Shown here: in pieces, positions 14,840 to 24,640 of the stretch
Numbering within the stretch: the stretch's first letter is position 1
Layout: each line of letters opens with the position of its first letter
NCBI GenBank assembly: GCA_964370765.1
Contig: CAYJKW010000001.1
Span: 34,040-98,039 of the forward strand
Origin: CAYJBH01 sp964370765
Lineage (GTDB): Bacteria > Bacillota > Clostridia > Oscillospirales > Ruminococcaceae
Length of the DNA: 64,000 nt
Reading direction: 5' to 3'
The notes under the pieces: generated by a model
The model's database searches: none
Seen by the model: only the letters and a program-made list of their open reading frames with translations
What the model was told of the DNA's origin: nothing
Translations under genes and position numbers: made by a program

Positions 14840-15796
14840 TTGAAGATAACGGTTATAGGTTGCGGTAGATGGGGATCGTTTATCGCCTGGTATCTTGATA
14901 GTATAGGACACGAAGTTACACTTTATGGACGAAAAAGCTCTGCCGTTATGCAGACTATTGTCGATACACGCAGTAACGGCTATATAACATTTAAAAACAG
15001 CATAACATTAACCACTGCTCTTGATGATATCGTTAAGGCAGATGTGGTTGTAATATCTATTAATTCCCAGGGGCTTAACGGACTTATGTCCGAGCTTTCA
15101 CAGTTTAATATTAAAGATAAAACCTTTGTTCTTTGCATGAAGGGGATAGAAATTGAAACGGGCAAAAGACTTTCCGAGATTGCCGGAGATGGCCTGCACG
15201 AATCCAACAGCGTTGCGGTTTGGCTTGGACCGGGACATGTACAGGATTTTGTAGCCGGTATACCTAACTGTATGGTTATAGATTGTGATAATGATGATGT
15301 TAAGCGCAGACTAGTAGATGAATTTAGTAGCGATCTAATACGCTTTTACTATGGGCAGGATATCATAGGAAACGAGATAGGTGCGGCAGCAAAAAATGTT
15401 ATTGGCATAGCAGCTGGAATGTTAGATGGGTTTAAACTAGTCTCGTTAAAGGGTGCATTAATGACACGCGGCTCAAGGGAGATTGCAAGGCTTATTAAGG
15501 CTATGGGTGGGAATGAGCTTTCGGCCTATGGTCTTTGCCATCTTGGTGATTATGAGGCAACACTTTTTTCGCCACACAGCCATAACAGGAAGTATGGTGA
15601 GTGTTGCATAACAGGGGAGAGCTATACTAAACTTGCCGAGGGTTATTATACTGTAAAGGCACTTGTTAATCTTGCCGAAAAATATGATGTGGATCTTCCA
15701 CTTTGCAACGCCATATACAGTGTTTTATATGATAAAAAGTCTGCAAAGCAAACACTAAACGGACTTTTTGCAAGGGATTTAAAAAACGAATACTAG
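14840..15796 (+). CDS. gpsA: NAD(P)-dependent glycerol-3-phosphate dehydrogenase
   Basis: 318 residues, TTG start with GGGGTG upstream. The Rossmann motif is GCGRWGSF (7-14). The substrate region has MKGIE and the catalytic-lysine segment AAAKNVIGIAAGMLDG. The later signature LGDYEATLFSPHSHNRKYG replaces the usual GLGDL-T--SP-SRN--G, so the family is clear but somewhat divergent; WLGPGHVQDFVAG also differs from the standard SGPSFA segment. The enzyme makes sn-glycerol 3-phosphate for phospholipids. A second, more typical gpsA may exist elsewhere (inference from the divergence). Confidence 0.85.
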   Translation: MKITVIGCGRWGSFIAWYLDSIGHEVTLYGRKSSAVMQTIVDTRSNGYITFKNSITLTTALDDIVKADVVVISINSQGLNGLMSELSQFNIKDKTFVLCMKGIEIETGKRLSEIAGDGLHESNSVAVWLGPGHVQDFVAGIPNCMVIDCDNDDVKRRLVDEFSSDLIRFYYGQDIIGNEIGAAAKNVIGIAAGMLDGFKLVSLKGALMTRGSREIARLIKAMGGNELSAYGLCHLGDYEATLFSPHSHNRKYGECCITGESYTKLAEGYYTVKALVNLAEKYDVDLPLCNAIYSVLYDKKSAKQTLNGLFARDLKNEY

Positions 15797-15821
15797 ACAA
15801 AACATTATAGGGTAGTAATAA

Positions 15822-16727
15822 ATGGAAATCATAATTTTAATATTGTTGGTGCTTTTAATCGGCGCTTTTTGTACTGCAGGCTGGGTGGTTAATAATAAAA
15901 CCGTAAAGCCGACCGGACTTACCTACCAAGAGACTAGGGACGGTTTGATAGAGGCGGGTTTTTGTACATCAGGTGAGCTTGATAGCTACAAATTTATTAA
16001 TACAACGATAAAATCAAAAAATGGATATGACCTTAGTGGTTTGTGGTTGCCTCAAGAGGGTGCTAAAAAAACGATAATAATTGTGCATGGTTTTACGATG
16101 AATGCACTTGCATCGGTACGCTATGTCGATGTGTTTTTATCAAAAGGATTTAATATATTAATGTATGACCACCGTTATCACGGAAAAAGCGGTGGCGATA
16201 GCTGTACCATGGGTTATTATGAACAGGGCGACCTTTGTAGCTGGATAGATTGGGTGACTGATCGTGTAGGAGAAGGGTCGGAGATAGGACTGCACGGTGA
16301 ATCAATGGGTGCCTCTACCTCTATTATTGCTACAGCCAATAATGATAAAGTTAGCTTTGTTATTGCCGACTGTGGGTTTGCTGATCTATGGGATGAGCTG
16401 GAGTTTCAGCTTAAAGGTAGCACAAAGCTTCCGGTAACACCGCTACTGCACCTTGCTGACTTTTTTAACAGGATAAGAACAGGTAGTAGCTATAGGGCGG
16501 TGTCACCGATTAAATGCTTGGAAAATATACATCAGCCGATTATGTTTGTACATGGCGATAATGATAAGGTTACACCCTGTAGTGACTCGGTTGCAATGTA
16601 TGAAAAGTATAAAGGGAAAAAACAGATATTTATAGTTAAGGGCGGTAATCATGCCGACTCAATAAAGCTGCAAAAGGCTGAATATATTCAAGAGGTACAC
16701 CGCTTTTTAGATAGCTTTTCGAGCTGA
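15822..16727 (+). CDS. Membrane-anchored alpha/beta hydrolase
   Basis: 301 residues. Residues 1-22 form a hydrophobic signal-anchor. The alpha/beta fold has the oxyanion region IIVHGFTMN, nucleophile S161 in GESMG, the catalytic Asp in FVHGDNDKVTP and His in GGNHADS. It resembles YqkD/BAAT-like hydrolases of Firmicutes with unknown substrate. It is 25 bases downstream of the gpsA-like gene on the same strand. Its last 21 bases overlap the convergent MFS gene. Confidence 0.85.
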   Translation: MEIIILILLVLLIGAFCTAGWVVNNKTVKPTGLTYQETRDGLIEAGFCTSGELDSYKFINTTIKSKNGYDLSGLWLPQEGAKKTIIIVHGFTMNALASVRYVDVFLSKGFNILMYDHRYHGKSGGDSCTMGYYEQGDLCSWIDWVTDRVGEGSEIGLHGESMGASTSIIATANNDKVSFVIADCGFADLWDELEFQLKGSTKLPVTPLLHLADFFNRIRTGSSYRAVSPIKCLENIHQPIMFVHGDNDKVTPCSDSVAMYEKYKGKKQIFIVKGGNHADSIKLQKAEYIQEVHRFLDSFSS

Positions 16728-17861
16728 CCTGGTTAGCGAAGCATAAAGAATGAGCCCGGTAACACAAAGTAGTGCACCAAAGGCAAAAGATAGGCTAATG
16801 CTGTACTGTGCCATCTTTCCGAAAACAAGATTTACAACTACACCCAGTACCGACATTATTGCCGAATAGATGCTAAGTTCGGTTGCGCGGTTTGTGCTTT
16901 TTACAAATTCGTTTTGTCGTTGCAGCTGTATTGGTTCGAAAAGGCAGTGTGCAAGCCTTAACGAGACAACAAACAGGACACAGGCTATGCCGCTTGTAGT
17001 TATTGTTAATAAAGAACAACCGATAATTGCAACCAGATAGAATAATATTGTCGCAACTATATTGCCAAACTTTTTGCCGATTGGTTCGGACAAAAAACCT
17101 AAGCTGCCAACTAATGATAGCAGTATAAACGCAGCACCAATGCCTGATAGAGGTATGCCTACATCTTCATACTTAAGCTGCGAAATGAAAACGGTAATCA
17201 GCTGATGGGTCTGGTTGAAAAGTGTAATTGCAACAAGGTAAAGTATCAGCCTTGAATTGTTAACTATAGTTATTGTTATATTTTTTATTGACTGCCAATC
17301 GCTTTTTTTGCGTTTTTCTGGTAGGGACTCTTTTAAAAATAATGTTAAGATAAGCGCTAATGCATGGCTAACTACCGTCAATAATGCAGAAAATCTATAG
17401 TTGTTACCTATTATCCAGGTGTAGATTATTGCTGCTGATAAAAGTCCCAACGAGCCGAGTGTGTTGTATATTCCAAAGTTTCGCCTACTATTTTCTTTTT
17501 TGTCTGACAGGTATACTATGCTTGTATCCAGTCCGGAAAGACCGGAAAATACAATGGCGATAAGAACTCTTTCTAGCAAGAATAATACAAAACTGTCCGC
17601 CTGCCAAAATATAATTTTTGATACTAAAAATACTGTACAGGTAAGTACCATCATTTTTTTATAACCTATTTTATCGGCAAGAATACCAAGTGGTATTTCA
17701 AGGCAGAGGCATAGTGCAAGCGATATACCCTCTATCGAGGTTATGTCAAAAATTGTAATACCATACTCGTAGCGATAAAGTGTTGCGATAGGACCATAAA
17801 AAACCATGCCGTGCAAAAATGTAACGGCAAACATAATATATAAATTTTTTTTCATTTTCAA
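16707..17861 (-). CDS. Major facilitator superfamily transporter
   Basis: 384 residues with about 12 hydrophobic segments and the intracellular motif GILADKIGYKKMM (about 58-70) between helices 2 and 3. The start has AAGGA six bases upstream. It belongs to the small drug/metabolite MFS branch; the substrate is unknown. The 3' end overlaps the convergent hydrolase gene by 21 bases. The alpha-amylase gene lies 96 bases upstream on the same strand, separated by a hairpin. Confidence 0.87.
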   Translation of the reverse strand: MKMKKNLYIMFAVTFLHGMVFYGPIATLYRYEYGITIFDITSIEGISLALCLCLEIPLGILADKIGYKKMMVLTCTVFLVSKIIFWQADSFVLFLLERVLIAIVFSGLSGLDTSIVYLSDKKENSRRNFGIYNTLGSLGLLSAAIIYTWIIGNNYRFSALLTVVSHALALILTLFLKESLPEKRKKSDWQSIKNITITIVNNSRLILYLVAITLFNQTHQLITVFISQLKYEDVGIPLSGIGAAFILLSLVGSLGFLSEPIGKKFGNIVATILFYLVAIIGCSLLTITTSGIACVLFVVSLRLAHCLFEPIQLQRQNEFVKSTNRATELSIYSAIMSVLGVVVNLVFGKMAQYSISLSFAFGALLCVTGLILYASLTRSARKAI

Positions 17862-17880
17862 TCCTTATAAAATGGGTACA

Positions 17881-17916
17881 ACAATACACACCACGTTAGT
17901 GGTGTAGTGTTATTGT
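17881..17916 (-). terminator. Hairpin between alpha-amylase and MFS genes
   Basis: caccac gtta gtggtg core, extended by acaata/tattgt with one bulge. No clear T-tract follows on the minus strand, so termination after the amylase gene is only possible. A second inverted repeat, aaattg/caattt, lies at about 17929-17947. Confidence 0.35.
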
Positions 17917-17957
17917 TATACACATCAAATTGGACTGTTCAATTTTATTATCCTTTT

Positions 17958-19412
17958 TTATATTTCTAGATAGTTTTCGTCTACATATACTGCTATGCTA
18001 CCATCATTAACATGAAAGGTTGCACAGCCATCATCCTCTATTATGACTTTATCATTACTGTTGCCAAGGCAGTTTACTAGCGTCTTGCCGATAAACCTTT
18101 CGCCCATGCACATTCTAATGTTACCTGCAATACTATCGGTCATTACTACGGCAAGGCCGGAGTAGGTGTGATCATCATGCCCAAGGCGTGTAAAACCTAC
18201 CACCGAGCTATCGTTGAAATAATCTATCTGATCACCATATGCAAGGTCACGTCGAAGTTTAATTAATGTTGTTAGACCATCGCCTACCGGATTAATGTTA
18301 TGGTGTGGTATTCCATATAAATCACCATAAAATACACAGGGTATACCGTCACGGCGTAGTAGAATTAAAGAGTAGGCGTGTAGCTTAAACCAACCCTTAA
18401 CCCAACTTTGCAACGCCTGCCCAGGCTGTGTATCATGATTATCTACAAGCGTTACCGAGCGCTCGGGGCGTTGTGAAACAAGTGTATCGTTCAATATCTT
18501 ACTCATATCATAGCTACCGTTGCTGTTGGACGCTTTGTGTAGGTTGTAGTGCAGAGGTACATCAAAAATATGTAGGCTGTGAGCAGTTTTATCCAGATAG
18601 TATGTAAGTGCGGACAGGGTTTGATTCCAATATTCACCTACCGCAAACAGCTCTTTGCCGGTGTGCTCACGCATAGCCCGTAACCACTGTGCAACCTTTG
18701 TAAACTTGATATGCTTAACGGCATCAATCCTAAATCCATCAATACCGGTAGTGTCAAGATACCATCTGCCCCACTGTACAAGCTCATTATAGGTTTCGTC
18801 ATTATTAAGGTCAAGATCAGCGCCCATAAGATAGTCAAAATTTCCCATTTCGATATCTACATCATCATCCCAATTTTTTCCATTAAAAAGGAAAAGCGCT
18901 TTTTGTGATGTAAGTTCGTCCCAATCAGTGCCATCAAAGTGGGTATGGTTCCAACAAAAATCGGAGTATTTCTTGCCGCGTCTATCAAAGGTGAATTTTG
19001 TCCACGCCGATATCTCTCGCTCACCCTGCTGTACATGCCGTTTTGTAAGATCAAAAACCTTTGCCGTTACAAGTTCGGTTGCGTCAGCGCCTAATCGGTG
19101 GTTAAATACTATATCGGCATATACCTTAATTCCGGCCGACTGTAATGATTTTATAGCATCTAAATACTCGTCCTTTGTTCCGTATTTTGTTGCTACGGTG
19201 CCCTTTTGATCAAACTCTCCGAGATCGTACATGTCGTATACTCCGTATCCAACATCGTTTACCCCAGACGCACATTTATACGCCGGTGGTAGCCAGATAT
19301 CGGTAATTCCAATATCTGCCAACTGTTGTGATTTAGCACATGCGTCCCGCCATAATGAGCAATCGGCAGGTAGATACCATTCGAAAAACTGAATTAAGGT
19401 ACGATTTTTCAT
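17958..19412 (-). CDS. Cytosolic alpha-amylase, GH13 family
   Basis: 484 residues, no signal peptide, matching the intracellular AmyS/AmyA (GH13_5) type. Conserved regions are DIVFNHRLG, the nucleophile Asp in GFRIDAVKH, the acid Glu in AVGEYW, and the transition-state Asp in LVDNHDTQ. All catalytic residues are present. It hydrolyses internal alpha-1,4 bonds of maltodextrin or glycogen in the cytoplasm (known). It starts 18 bases after the carotenoid-oxygenase-like gene on the same strand. Confidence 0.95.
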   Translation of the reverse strand: MKNRTLIQFFEWYLPADCSLWRDACAKSQQLADIGITDIWLPPAYKCASGVNDVGYGVYDMYDLGEFDQKGTVATKYGTKDEYLDAIKSLQSAGIKVYADIVFNHRLGADATELVTAKVFDLTKRHVQQGEREISAWTKFTFDRRGKKYSDFCWNHTHFDGTDWDELTSQKALFLFNGKNWDDDVDIEMGNFDYLMGADLDLNNDETYNELVQWGRWYLDTTGIDGFRIDAVKHIKFTKVAQWLRAMREHTGKELFAVGEYWNQTLSALTYYLDKTAHSLHIFDVPLHYNLHKASNSNGSYDMSKILNDTLVSQRPERSVTLVDNHDTQPGQALQSWVKGWFKLHAYSLILLRRDGIPCVFYGDLYGIPHHNINPVGDGLTTLIKLRRDLAYGDQIDYFNDSSVVGFTRLGHDDHTYSGLAVVMTDSIAGNIRMCMGERFIGKTLVNCLGNSNDKVIIEDDGCATFHVNDGSIAVYVDENYLEI

Positions 19413-19430
19413 TAAGTTTCCTTTGTGTTG

Positions 19431-22070
19431 TTAAAGTTCTTTGGCTGCCAGTCTCATCCTTTTGTATAGTGGCCCAAAGAATGCCTTTGTATTTATCATA
19501 TTATTTATCGTTGCAGATGTATTACCTGCCATATCGGCATAGTTAATACACATTGCCCTGCACCGATCTGCGGATATCGGTACAAGTTTAATAACAAATG
19601 TGTTAATAGCTCTTTCATGTCCGTTTTCCGGCTTTGTATCGCTACTATATCTGCTTGTGCCGGGCATATTGTCGTGCTGAATTGACTTAGATGCGAATAT
19701 TCTTTTTTCGGGATCAATTGCATTTAGAACCACAAAGTCAAAATGTCCAAGTGCAGGTATATTTGTACTTGCAACTGCAGCTTCAAGTCTTGCATCTACC
19801 TTCCAATCATAAACCTCAAGTGGTTGTTTTTCGTGATCTGCCGGGTCACTTACAGGGTCTATTACAGCATACCCTTGTGGCGAGGTCATATATTTAAACA
19901 GAGTGTCTGCATCAGCATCAACGCTACCAAATGCTCTTGTGACCAATACACCACTCTGCTCAAATGATCCGCTTACAGGTTTAGATTCTACCAGTACACC
20001 GTCCTTTATACTCTCAATCTTCCAACCGGTTGTCCTAAACATTCGTTCAGCCTCGTCATACATACGCATGGCAAACTTGGGGGCATCGGTTAGTCGCTCC
20101 TCCCCTATGAGATGCTCTTTGCCGGCATGTGTGCGGATTCGATTTTTGGAATATTCCTTTAATATTTTTTCACAATAAAGATCTTCTTTATCACTTTGCG
20201 GGTCGAAGTAGGGGTAGATAATCTCATTAAATGTGCTTGAAACCTCTGTACCCCATTCGTAATGCTCTTGTACGGGATAATCGTCCTTTAAATCTACATT
20301 GTAAACGACATCCTTTTTGTTAAGCTCTGCCTCATCATCGCTAGTAAGGAATACTGTATGGAACAGTACCGAGTTATTTAAGCTTTTATGCCCTAACTTA
20401 CATATTGGACCGGCTGCAAGATTGCCGGCATCAAATATCCAGTATTCATGGCCTGAGCTGTCCTCTGTTTGCGCAATGTCGGTTACAACACCGGCAAGTA
20501 GATATCCATTGCCACTTTTGTCAGAATTTTCCATGCATGAAATGGTATATAATAACACCTTATCCGGAAATTCGTAAACATCGGCAATTTTAAAATCACC
20601 CTTTGTTACCCTTGCGATGGAATTATTAGAGTTGATAGTTCCGCCTTTTATCTCACTAAGGGGAACGATTCGGGTTTGCACATCTTTATATGCATTGTAC
20701 ACCCTTTGCGGAAGCATCTCGGATTTAAAGCCTTTAAACATTACATATAAATCCTGCTCATTGAAGTTTCTTTGTTGGCGCCCCATATAGCTATACATAT
20801 AAGGTCCCCAACAATATTTTTTGTCCCTTATATAGTCGGACTCAATTTTAAGGGTTTTCATATCTACTACATGTTTGCCGATACTCGAGAGATCAAGGGG
20901 TGGTAATGTTCCATAGCCAACAATATTAGAAGGGAACAGGTTGCCCTTTAAATCCTTATCATAGCTTCTGATTATTTCGGCAGTGTTGGTTGCAGGGGTA
21001 TGCAACATATAAATTGTTAAAATATCATCCGGGTTTTCGTAATCGGCTATCAGGTGAATACAGGCTTCATCAATCTCTATCTGTTTTGCGGTTACTACCT
21101 GCAGATTGTCGGTCATGTCTCGGCGGTCAACTACATAAACTATAGTTTTAGTATTTGGCATTGGTGCATTTTTCCAGGGAGAAAGAATTTCGGCACCGGT
21201 AACAAAGGCTGTATCAGCAAGAAGTATATAATCCTTTGTAAATATAAGCTCATGTATACTCTGCTTTATCTCGATATCCGTTCCATCCTCGCTAATAATC
21301 GACCATTTTTTTATCTCGGTTTGGCCATCCCATTTCATAAGGATACAGGGGTGCGAGCCGTCCGCTTGTCTATACTGATAGTTTACAAGGAATAGTTCAT
21401 TTGTAGCTGTGTCGGTGTATATTACATGTGAGTTACTGTAACCGGCAAATAGATTACCCATTACATCGCCTGCCGTGCCAGCCATCATCGGTAACCATTC
21501 ATCTCTTCTTCCAAGTGGAGTTGAAATCCGAAGATTCTCCCTGTCTATTACCCAAGGCCTATCAACATCACTTGTAATTCCAAGTCTACCGTCAGGAAGT
21601 AGATACATGCCCTCAGTATAAGAAAACATGCCAAGTCCGGGCGACATAAACATCAACCCCATATGCTCAAAACGGTGTTTTGTGCGCTGCAACGCAACCC
21701 TTGATATAGCAGCTGGGCTCCACATTAAGCGGTTTTGCAGCTTTGCAGCACCATCTTTAAAGCTTATTTTTACTATGTTTGTATCGCCAACCATAAATGC
21801 CTCCGGACTACCAAGGCATTGGCAGATATACATATTGCCGGAAATATCATGGGGTAGATTACCATCAATAACGTTTAGCCCTATATGGCCGTCTATCGTG
21901 GTTGTGTTACAAACACTGTATGAGTCGGGAATAACGGTAGACTTTTTATTACGTTTTGATAAACGGGATGTTAAGTTTTTTACACCAATATACGAATTGC
22001 GTGTTCCACCCATAACATATCTTAATTTAGGATAGATATTTGTCTTAAGGTTTTTATTTTTTTTATCCAT
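19431..22070 (-). CDS. Carotenoid-oxygenase (RPE65/CCD) family protein fused to a C-terminal START-like domain
   Basis: 879 residues, much longer than the usual 450-550. Residues 60-580 follow the seven-bladed propeller of carotenoid cleavage oxygenases (GNLPHDISGNMY at 70-81, WIFDAGNLAAGP at 544-555). All four iron-binding His can be placed: H215, H273, H339 (ACIHLIADYE) and H571 (LFHTVFL). Residues about 690-879 look like a START/SRPBCC lipid-binding fold (ADADTLFKYMTS; MNTKAFFGPLYKRM-like end). The family uses O2 to cut carotenoids, stilbenes or related alkenes, which is odd in an apparent anaerobe. Substrate unknown. It sits in line with YbjQ, YhfC and amylase genes. Confidence 0.72.
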   Translation of the reverse strand: MDKKNKNLKTNIYPKLRYVMGGTRNSYIGVKNLTSRLSKRNKKSTVIPDSYSVCNTTTIDGHIGLNVIDGNLPHDISGNMYICQCLGSPEAFMVGDTNIVKISFKDGAAKLQNRLMWSPAAISRVALQRTKHRFEHMGLMFMSPGLGMFSYTEGMYLLPDGRLGITSDVDRPWVIDRENLRISTPLGRRDEWLPMMAGTAGDVMGNLFAGYSNSHVIYTDTATNELFLVNYQYRQADGSHPCILMKWDGQTEIKKWSIISEDGTDIEIKQSIHELIFTKDYILLADTAFVTGAEILSPWKNAPMPNTKTIVYVVDRRDMTDNLQVVTAKQIEIDEACIHLIADYENPDDILTIYMLHTPATNTAEIIRSYDKDLKGNLFPSNIVGYGTLPPLDLSSIGKHVVDMKTLKIESDYIRDKKYCWGPYMYSYMGRQQRNFNEQDLYVMFKGFKSEMLPQRVYNAYKDVQTRIVPLSEIKGGTINSNNSIARVTKGDFKIADVYEFPDKVLLYTISCMENSDKSGNGYLLAGVVTDIAQTEDSSGHEYWIFDAGNLAAGPICKLGHKSLNNSVLFHTVFLTSDDEAELNKKDVVYNVDLKDDYPVQEHYEWGTEVSSTFNEIIYPYFDPQSDKEDLYCEKILKEYSKNRIRTHAGKEHLIGEERLTDAPKFAMRMYDEAERMFRTTGWKIESIKDGVLVESKPVSGSFEQSGVLVTRAFGSVDADADTLFKYMTSPQGYAVIDPVSDPADHEKQPLEVYDWKVDARLEAAVASTNIPALGHFDFVVLNAIDPEKRIFASKSIQHDNMPGTSRYSSDTKPENGHERAINTFVIKLVPISADRCRAMCINYADMAGNTSATINNMINTKAFFGPLYKRMRLAAKEL

Positions 22071-22090
22071 AACAACTCACTTCTATGCAG

Positions 22091-22933
22091 TTAATATCCT
22101 TCGCTTATTGCCTGTTTTGACTCCTCCGGCAGAATGTTTACAATTGTAAACATCTTCTTGATTTTTATAATTACCACTACCGCTATAATGGCAACTACAA
22201 GTAACATAAGTTCGATATAAAGCAAATTGGCACCATTAATGTTTAATAGCACACTTGCAGTATCAATAACAGTATGTGCAACCATTACTATTGCAATACA
22301 TATAGGCAGCTTTTTAGCAGTAATACCATAGCAGATTATTAGTGACATAGCTATATGAAATAGCGTTGCAAAAATTCTTTCAAAACCAGCAACTAAGAAC
22401 ATGCTAGGTTCTGTTGCAACGATTGTATCGATTAACCCAGTTGCCATGTCTGCATCGCCTAGCATCTGTGCAAGCCCTGCTGCTCCGGAACTGTTTATGA
22501 TAAATACAATCACCAAATTATTAATGTAGGTAAGTCCGACCAGATACATAGCTTCAATTGCACCATGCCCAAAACCTGCACCAAGGCCAAAGTGATAGCT
22601 TAGTCTGTTTTTCATAACAAAAAAAACTACTAACCTTCCTGCTGTTTCAAACAATGCTGCTGAAAAACCTAACAACAATGCATAAACTATAGGATTGTTT
22701 TGAGTAAATTCCTGATATTGCGGCATCATGGAAAATAGCTGTAGTAGGGTAAGTCTAATAACTATCTGTGGAATATAAAAACCCAAAGCACCGGCAATAA
22801 TTGCCGGCGTAATTCCTTTGACTTTTTTTGCAAGAACAACCCAGATTATTAAGGGCAATATCAAGGTTATTAGTAAGGTTATAGCTATAAAGACAATCGA
22901 ACTTGTTGGTACAGGGCCTAATGATGACATCAT
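22091..22933 (-). CDS. yhfC: YhfC family intramembrane metalloprotease
   Basis: 280 residues with seven to eight hydrophobic helices. Family motifs are ETAGRLVVFFVMKNR (about 94-108), GAGFGHGAIEA (118-128; candidate catalytic His and Glu) and FERIFATLFHIAMS (about 182-195). These resemble CPBP-type intramembrane proteases. It overlaps the upstream YbjQ-like gene by 4 bases, so expression is coupled. The substrate is unknown. Confidence 0.85.
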   Translation of the reverse strand: MMSSLGPVPTSSIVFIAITLLITLILPLIIWVVLAKKVKGITPAIIAGALGFYIPQIVIRLTLLQLFSMMPQYQEFTQNNPIVYALLLGFSAALFETAGRLVVFFVMKNRLSYHFGLGAGFGHGAIEAMYLVGLTYINNLVIVFIINSSGAAGLAQMLGDADMATGLIDTIVATEPSMFLVAGFERIFATLFHIAMSLIICYGITAKKLPICIAIVMVAHTVIDTASVLLNINGANLLYIELMLLVVAIIAVVVIIKIKKMFTIVNILPEESKQAISEGY

Positions 22934-23241
22934 ATGAACTTTACCGCTGTGCCATATGCCATAACCTCGGCGGCACCGGCCATTACTGCTGCAGAGGAAT
23001 AGCGCATTGCAACTATGGCATCCGCACCAAGGGCTGTTGCATCCTCGACCATTCTTTTGGTTGCAAGCGCACGTGCTCCGTTCATCATATCGGTATATGA
23101 TGTAAGTTCACCACCTACTAAAGTTTTAAGGCTCGAACCAATATCACTGCCAAGGTGTTTAGACTGAATGGTGGAACCTTTAACAAGACCTATAATCTCA
23201 ATGTTTTTGCCAGGAATATTTTCACATGTAACAATAATCAT
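22930..23241 (-). CDS. YbjQ/UPF0145 family protein
   Basis: About 103 residues from the ATG at 23241 (GGTGA upstream); in-frame TTG and GTG codons a few bases upstream are alternatives. It matches the UPF0145 heavy-metal-binding-domain family (IPGKNIEIIGLVKGS; LGADAIVAMRYSSAAV), small proteins that form pentameric rings (known structures; function unresolved). It has its own promoter at 23272-23300 and is translationally coupled to the YhfC gene. Confidence 0.88.
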   Translation of the reverse strand: MIIVTCENIPGKNIEIIGLVKGSTIQSKHLGSDIGSSLKTLVGGELTSYTDMMNGARALATKRMVEDATALGADAIVAMRYSSAAVMAGAAEVMAYGTAVKFI

Positions 23242-23271
23242 AATAATCACCAATTGTTTGTTCGTACCATG

Positions 23272-23300
23272 ATTATATCACTAGTAACATACTATTTCAA
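23272..23300 (-). promoter_or_regulatory. Sigma-70 promoter for ybjQ-yhfC operon
   Basis: Minus strand TTGAAA (23300-23295), 17-base spacer, TATAAT (23277-23272). Confidence 0.68.
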
Positions 23301-23417
23301 TAGTAATGATTTTAAAGTGAATTAATAATTATAAATAAACACCTAAAAATGTTTAGTAGGTATATTTTTTTCCATTGTGTTAAGAATAGTTTTATCAGTC
23401 AATAGGGGGGAGTAGCG

Positions 23418-24620
23418 TTGCTTTACTACACATATACAGCCCGCAACATGTCCGGTGTAGTTGTAAAGGGCGTTTTAGAGGCTAATAGCAATGATGATTT
23501 TTTTAAGGCTATTGATAAGCGTAACCTAACCTGTATAGCTTATCAAGCAAGCGATAAAGAGAGCGAAAAGGTTGCTACAACATTTAATCTAAATAGCAAG
23601 GATTTAATAATTTTTTGCAAAAAGATGGGGACGATGATCTCTGCTGGGATAGGTGTTACAGGTTGCCTTGATGTACTGATAGGATCTGCATCCAATGCAA
23701 AAGCTGCCAACCTTTACAGGCGATTAAATGAATCGGTTCGTAGCGGTATGCCGTTATCACAGGCGATGACGGAGGAGGGCGAGTCTTTTCCGGCGCTGAT
23801 GTATTATATGGTGCAAAGCGGTGAGGAGAGCGGAAATATTGATAGTATATTTTTGCGTATGTCGGAGTATTATGATAAGCAGCTAAAAACAAACCGTAAG
23901 ATTAAAAGCGCATCCTCCTATCCTAAAATGCTTGGCGTTGTGGCGTTTGGAGTTGTTGTTGCACTTTTTGGGTTTGTACTGCCGGAACTTTTTGTTATGT
24001 TTGATGGGATGGAGATTCCGGCAGTTACACGCTTTATGATAACACTCTCAAACATTGTTACACAGTATTGGCCGATATTAATAATCGGTAGCTTATTATT
24101 GTTTTTTTTAATTAAGATAATATTTAAGCTTAATGCAGTAATTCGTTTTACCGATAAAGTAAAACTAAAGATACCACTTATAGGCGGGTTAACGAGGATG
24201 ATATATTCCGGTAGATTTAGCTCTACTCTTGCCCTTTTGTATGCATCGGGATTGCCACTGCTTGACACACTTCGGCTTTCAACTAATGTGATAAACAACA
24301 GCTACATGGCAGAAAAGCTGGAACTTGCGACACAGGATGTAAGCTCAGGAGTTACACTATCTAAGGCTGTCTCAGACTTAGATATATTTGATACAATGCT
24401 ACCCAGTATGATAGCTATAGGCGAGGAAACAGGCGATCTGGACGGCATGTTAAACAGCACTGCCGAGTATTATGAGGGCGAATCTGATAGTGCAATAGAA
24501 TCCATCTTAGGAATATTAGGACCTGCACTACTTGTGCTTATGGCAATAGTAGTTGCAATAATATTAATATCGGTATTGATGCCGATTTATAACGGATATG
24601 GTTCGATAGCAGCGTTTTAA
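23418..24620 (+). CDS. pilC: Type IV pilus inner-membrane platform protein
   Basis: 400 residues, TTG start with GGGGGGAG upstream. Two tandem GspF/PilC domains (about 60-185 and 265-385), each with the FCKKMGTMISAGI-type motif and followed by hydrophobic helices (about 170-190, 215-235 and near the C-terminus). It forms the inner-membrane base that the PilB ATPase acts on (known). First gene of the pilus operon. I could not place a confident promoter in the 160 bases before it. Confidence 0.95.
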   Translation: MLYYTYTARNMSGVVVKGVLEANSNDDFFKAIDKRNLTCIAYQASDKESEKVATTFNLNSKDLIIFCKKMGTMISAGIGVTGCLDVLIGSASNAKAANLYRRLNESVRSGMPLSQAMTEEGESFPALMYYMVQSGEESGNIDSIFLRMSEYYDKQLKTNRKIKSASSYPKMLGVVAFGVVVALFGFVLPELFVMFDGMEIPAVTRFMITLSNIVTQYWPILIIGSLLLFFLIKIIFKLNAVIRFTDKVKLKIPLIGGLTRMIYSGRFSSTLALLYASGLPLLDTLRLSTNVINNSYMAEKLELATQDVSSGVTLSKAVSDLDIFDTMLPSMIAIGEETGDLDGMLNSTAEYYEGESDSAIESILGILGPALLVLMAIVVAIILISVLMPIYNGYGSIAAF

Positions 24621-24640
24621 ACTAATATAGGAGCAAAATA

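Noticed and set aside
23301..23417. Promoter for the pilus operon
   Set aside because: AT-rich sequence offers several poor matches, none with acceptable -35 and -10 boxes at 16-18 bases.
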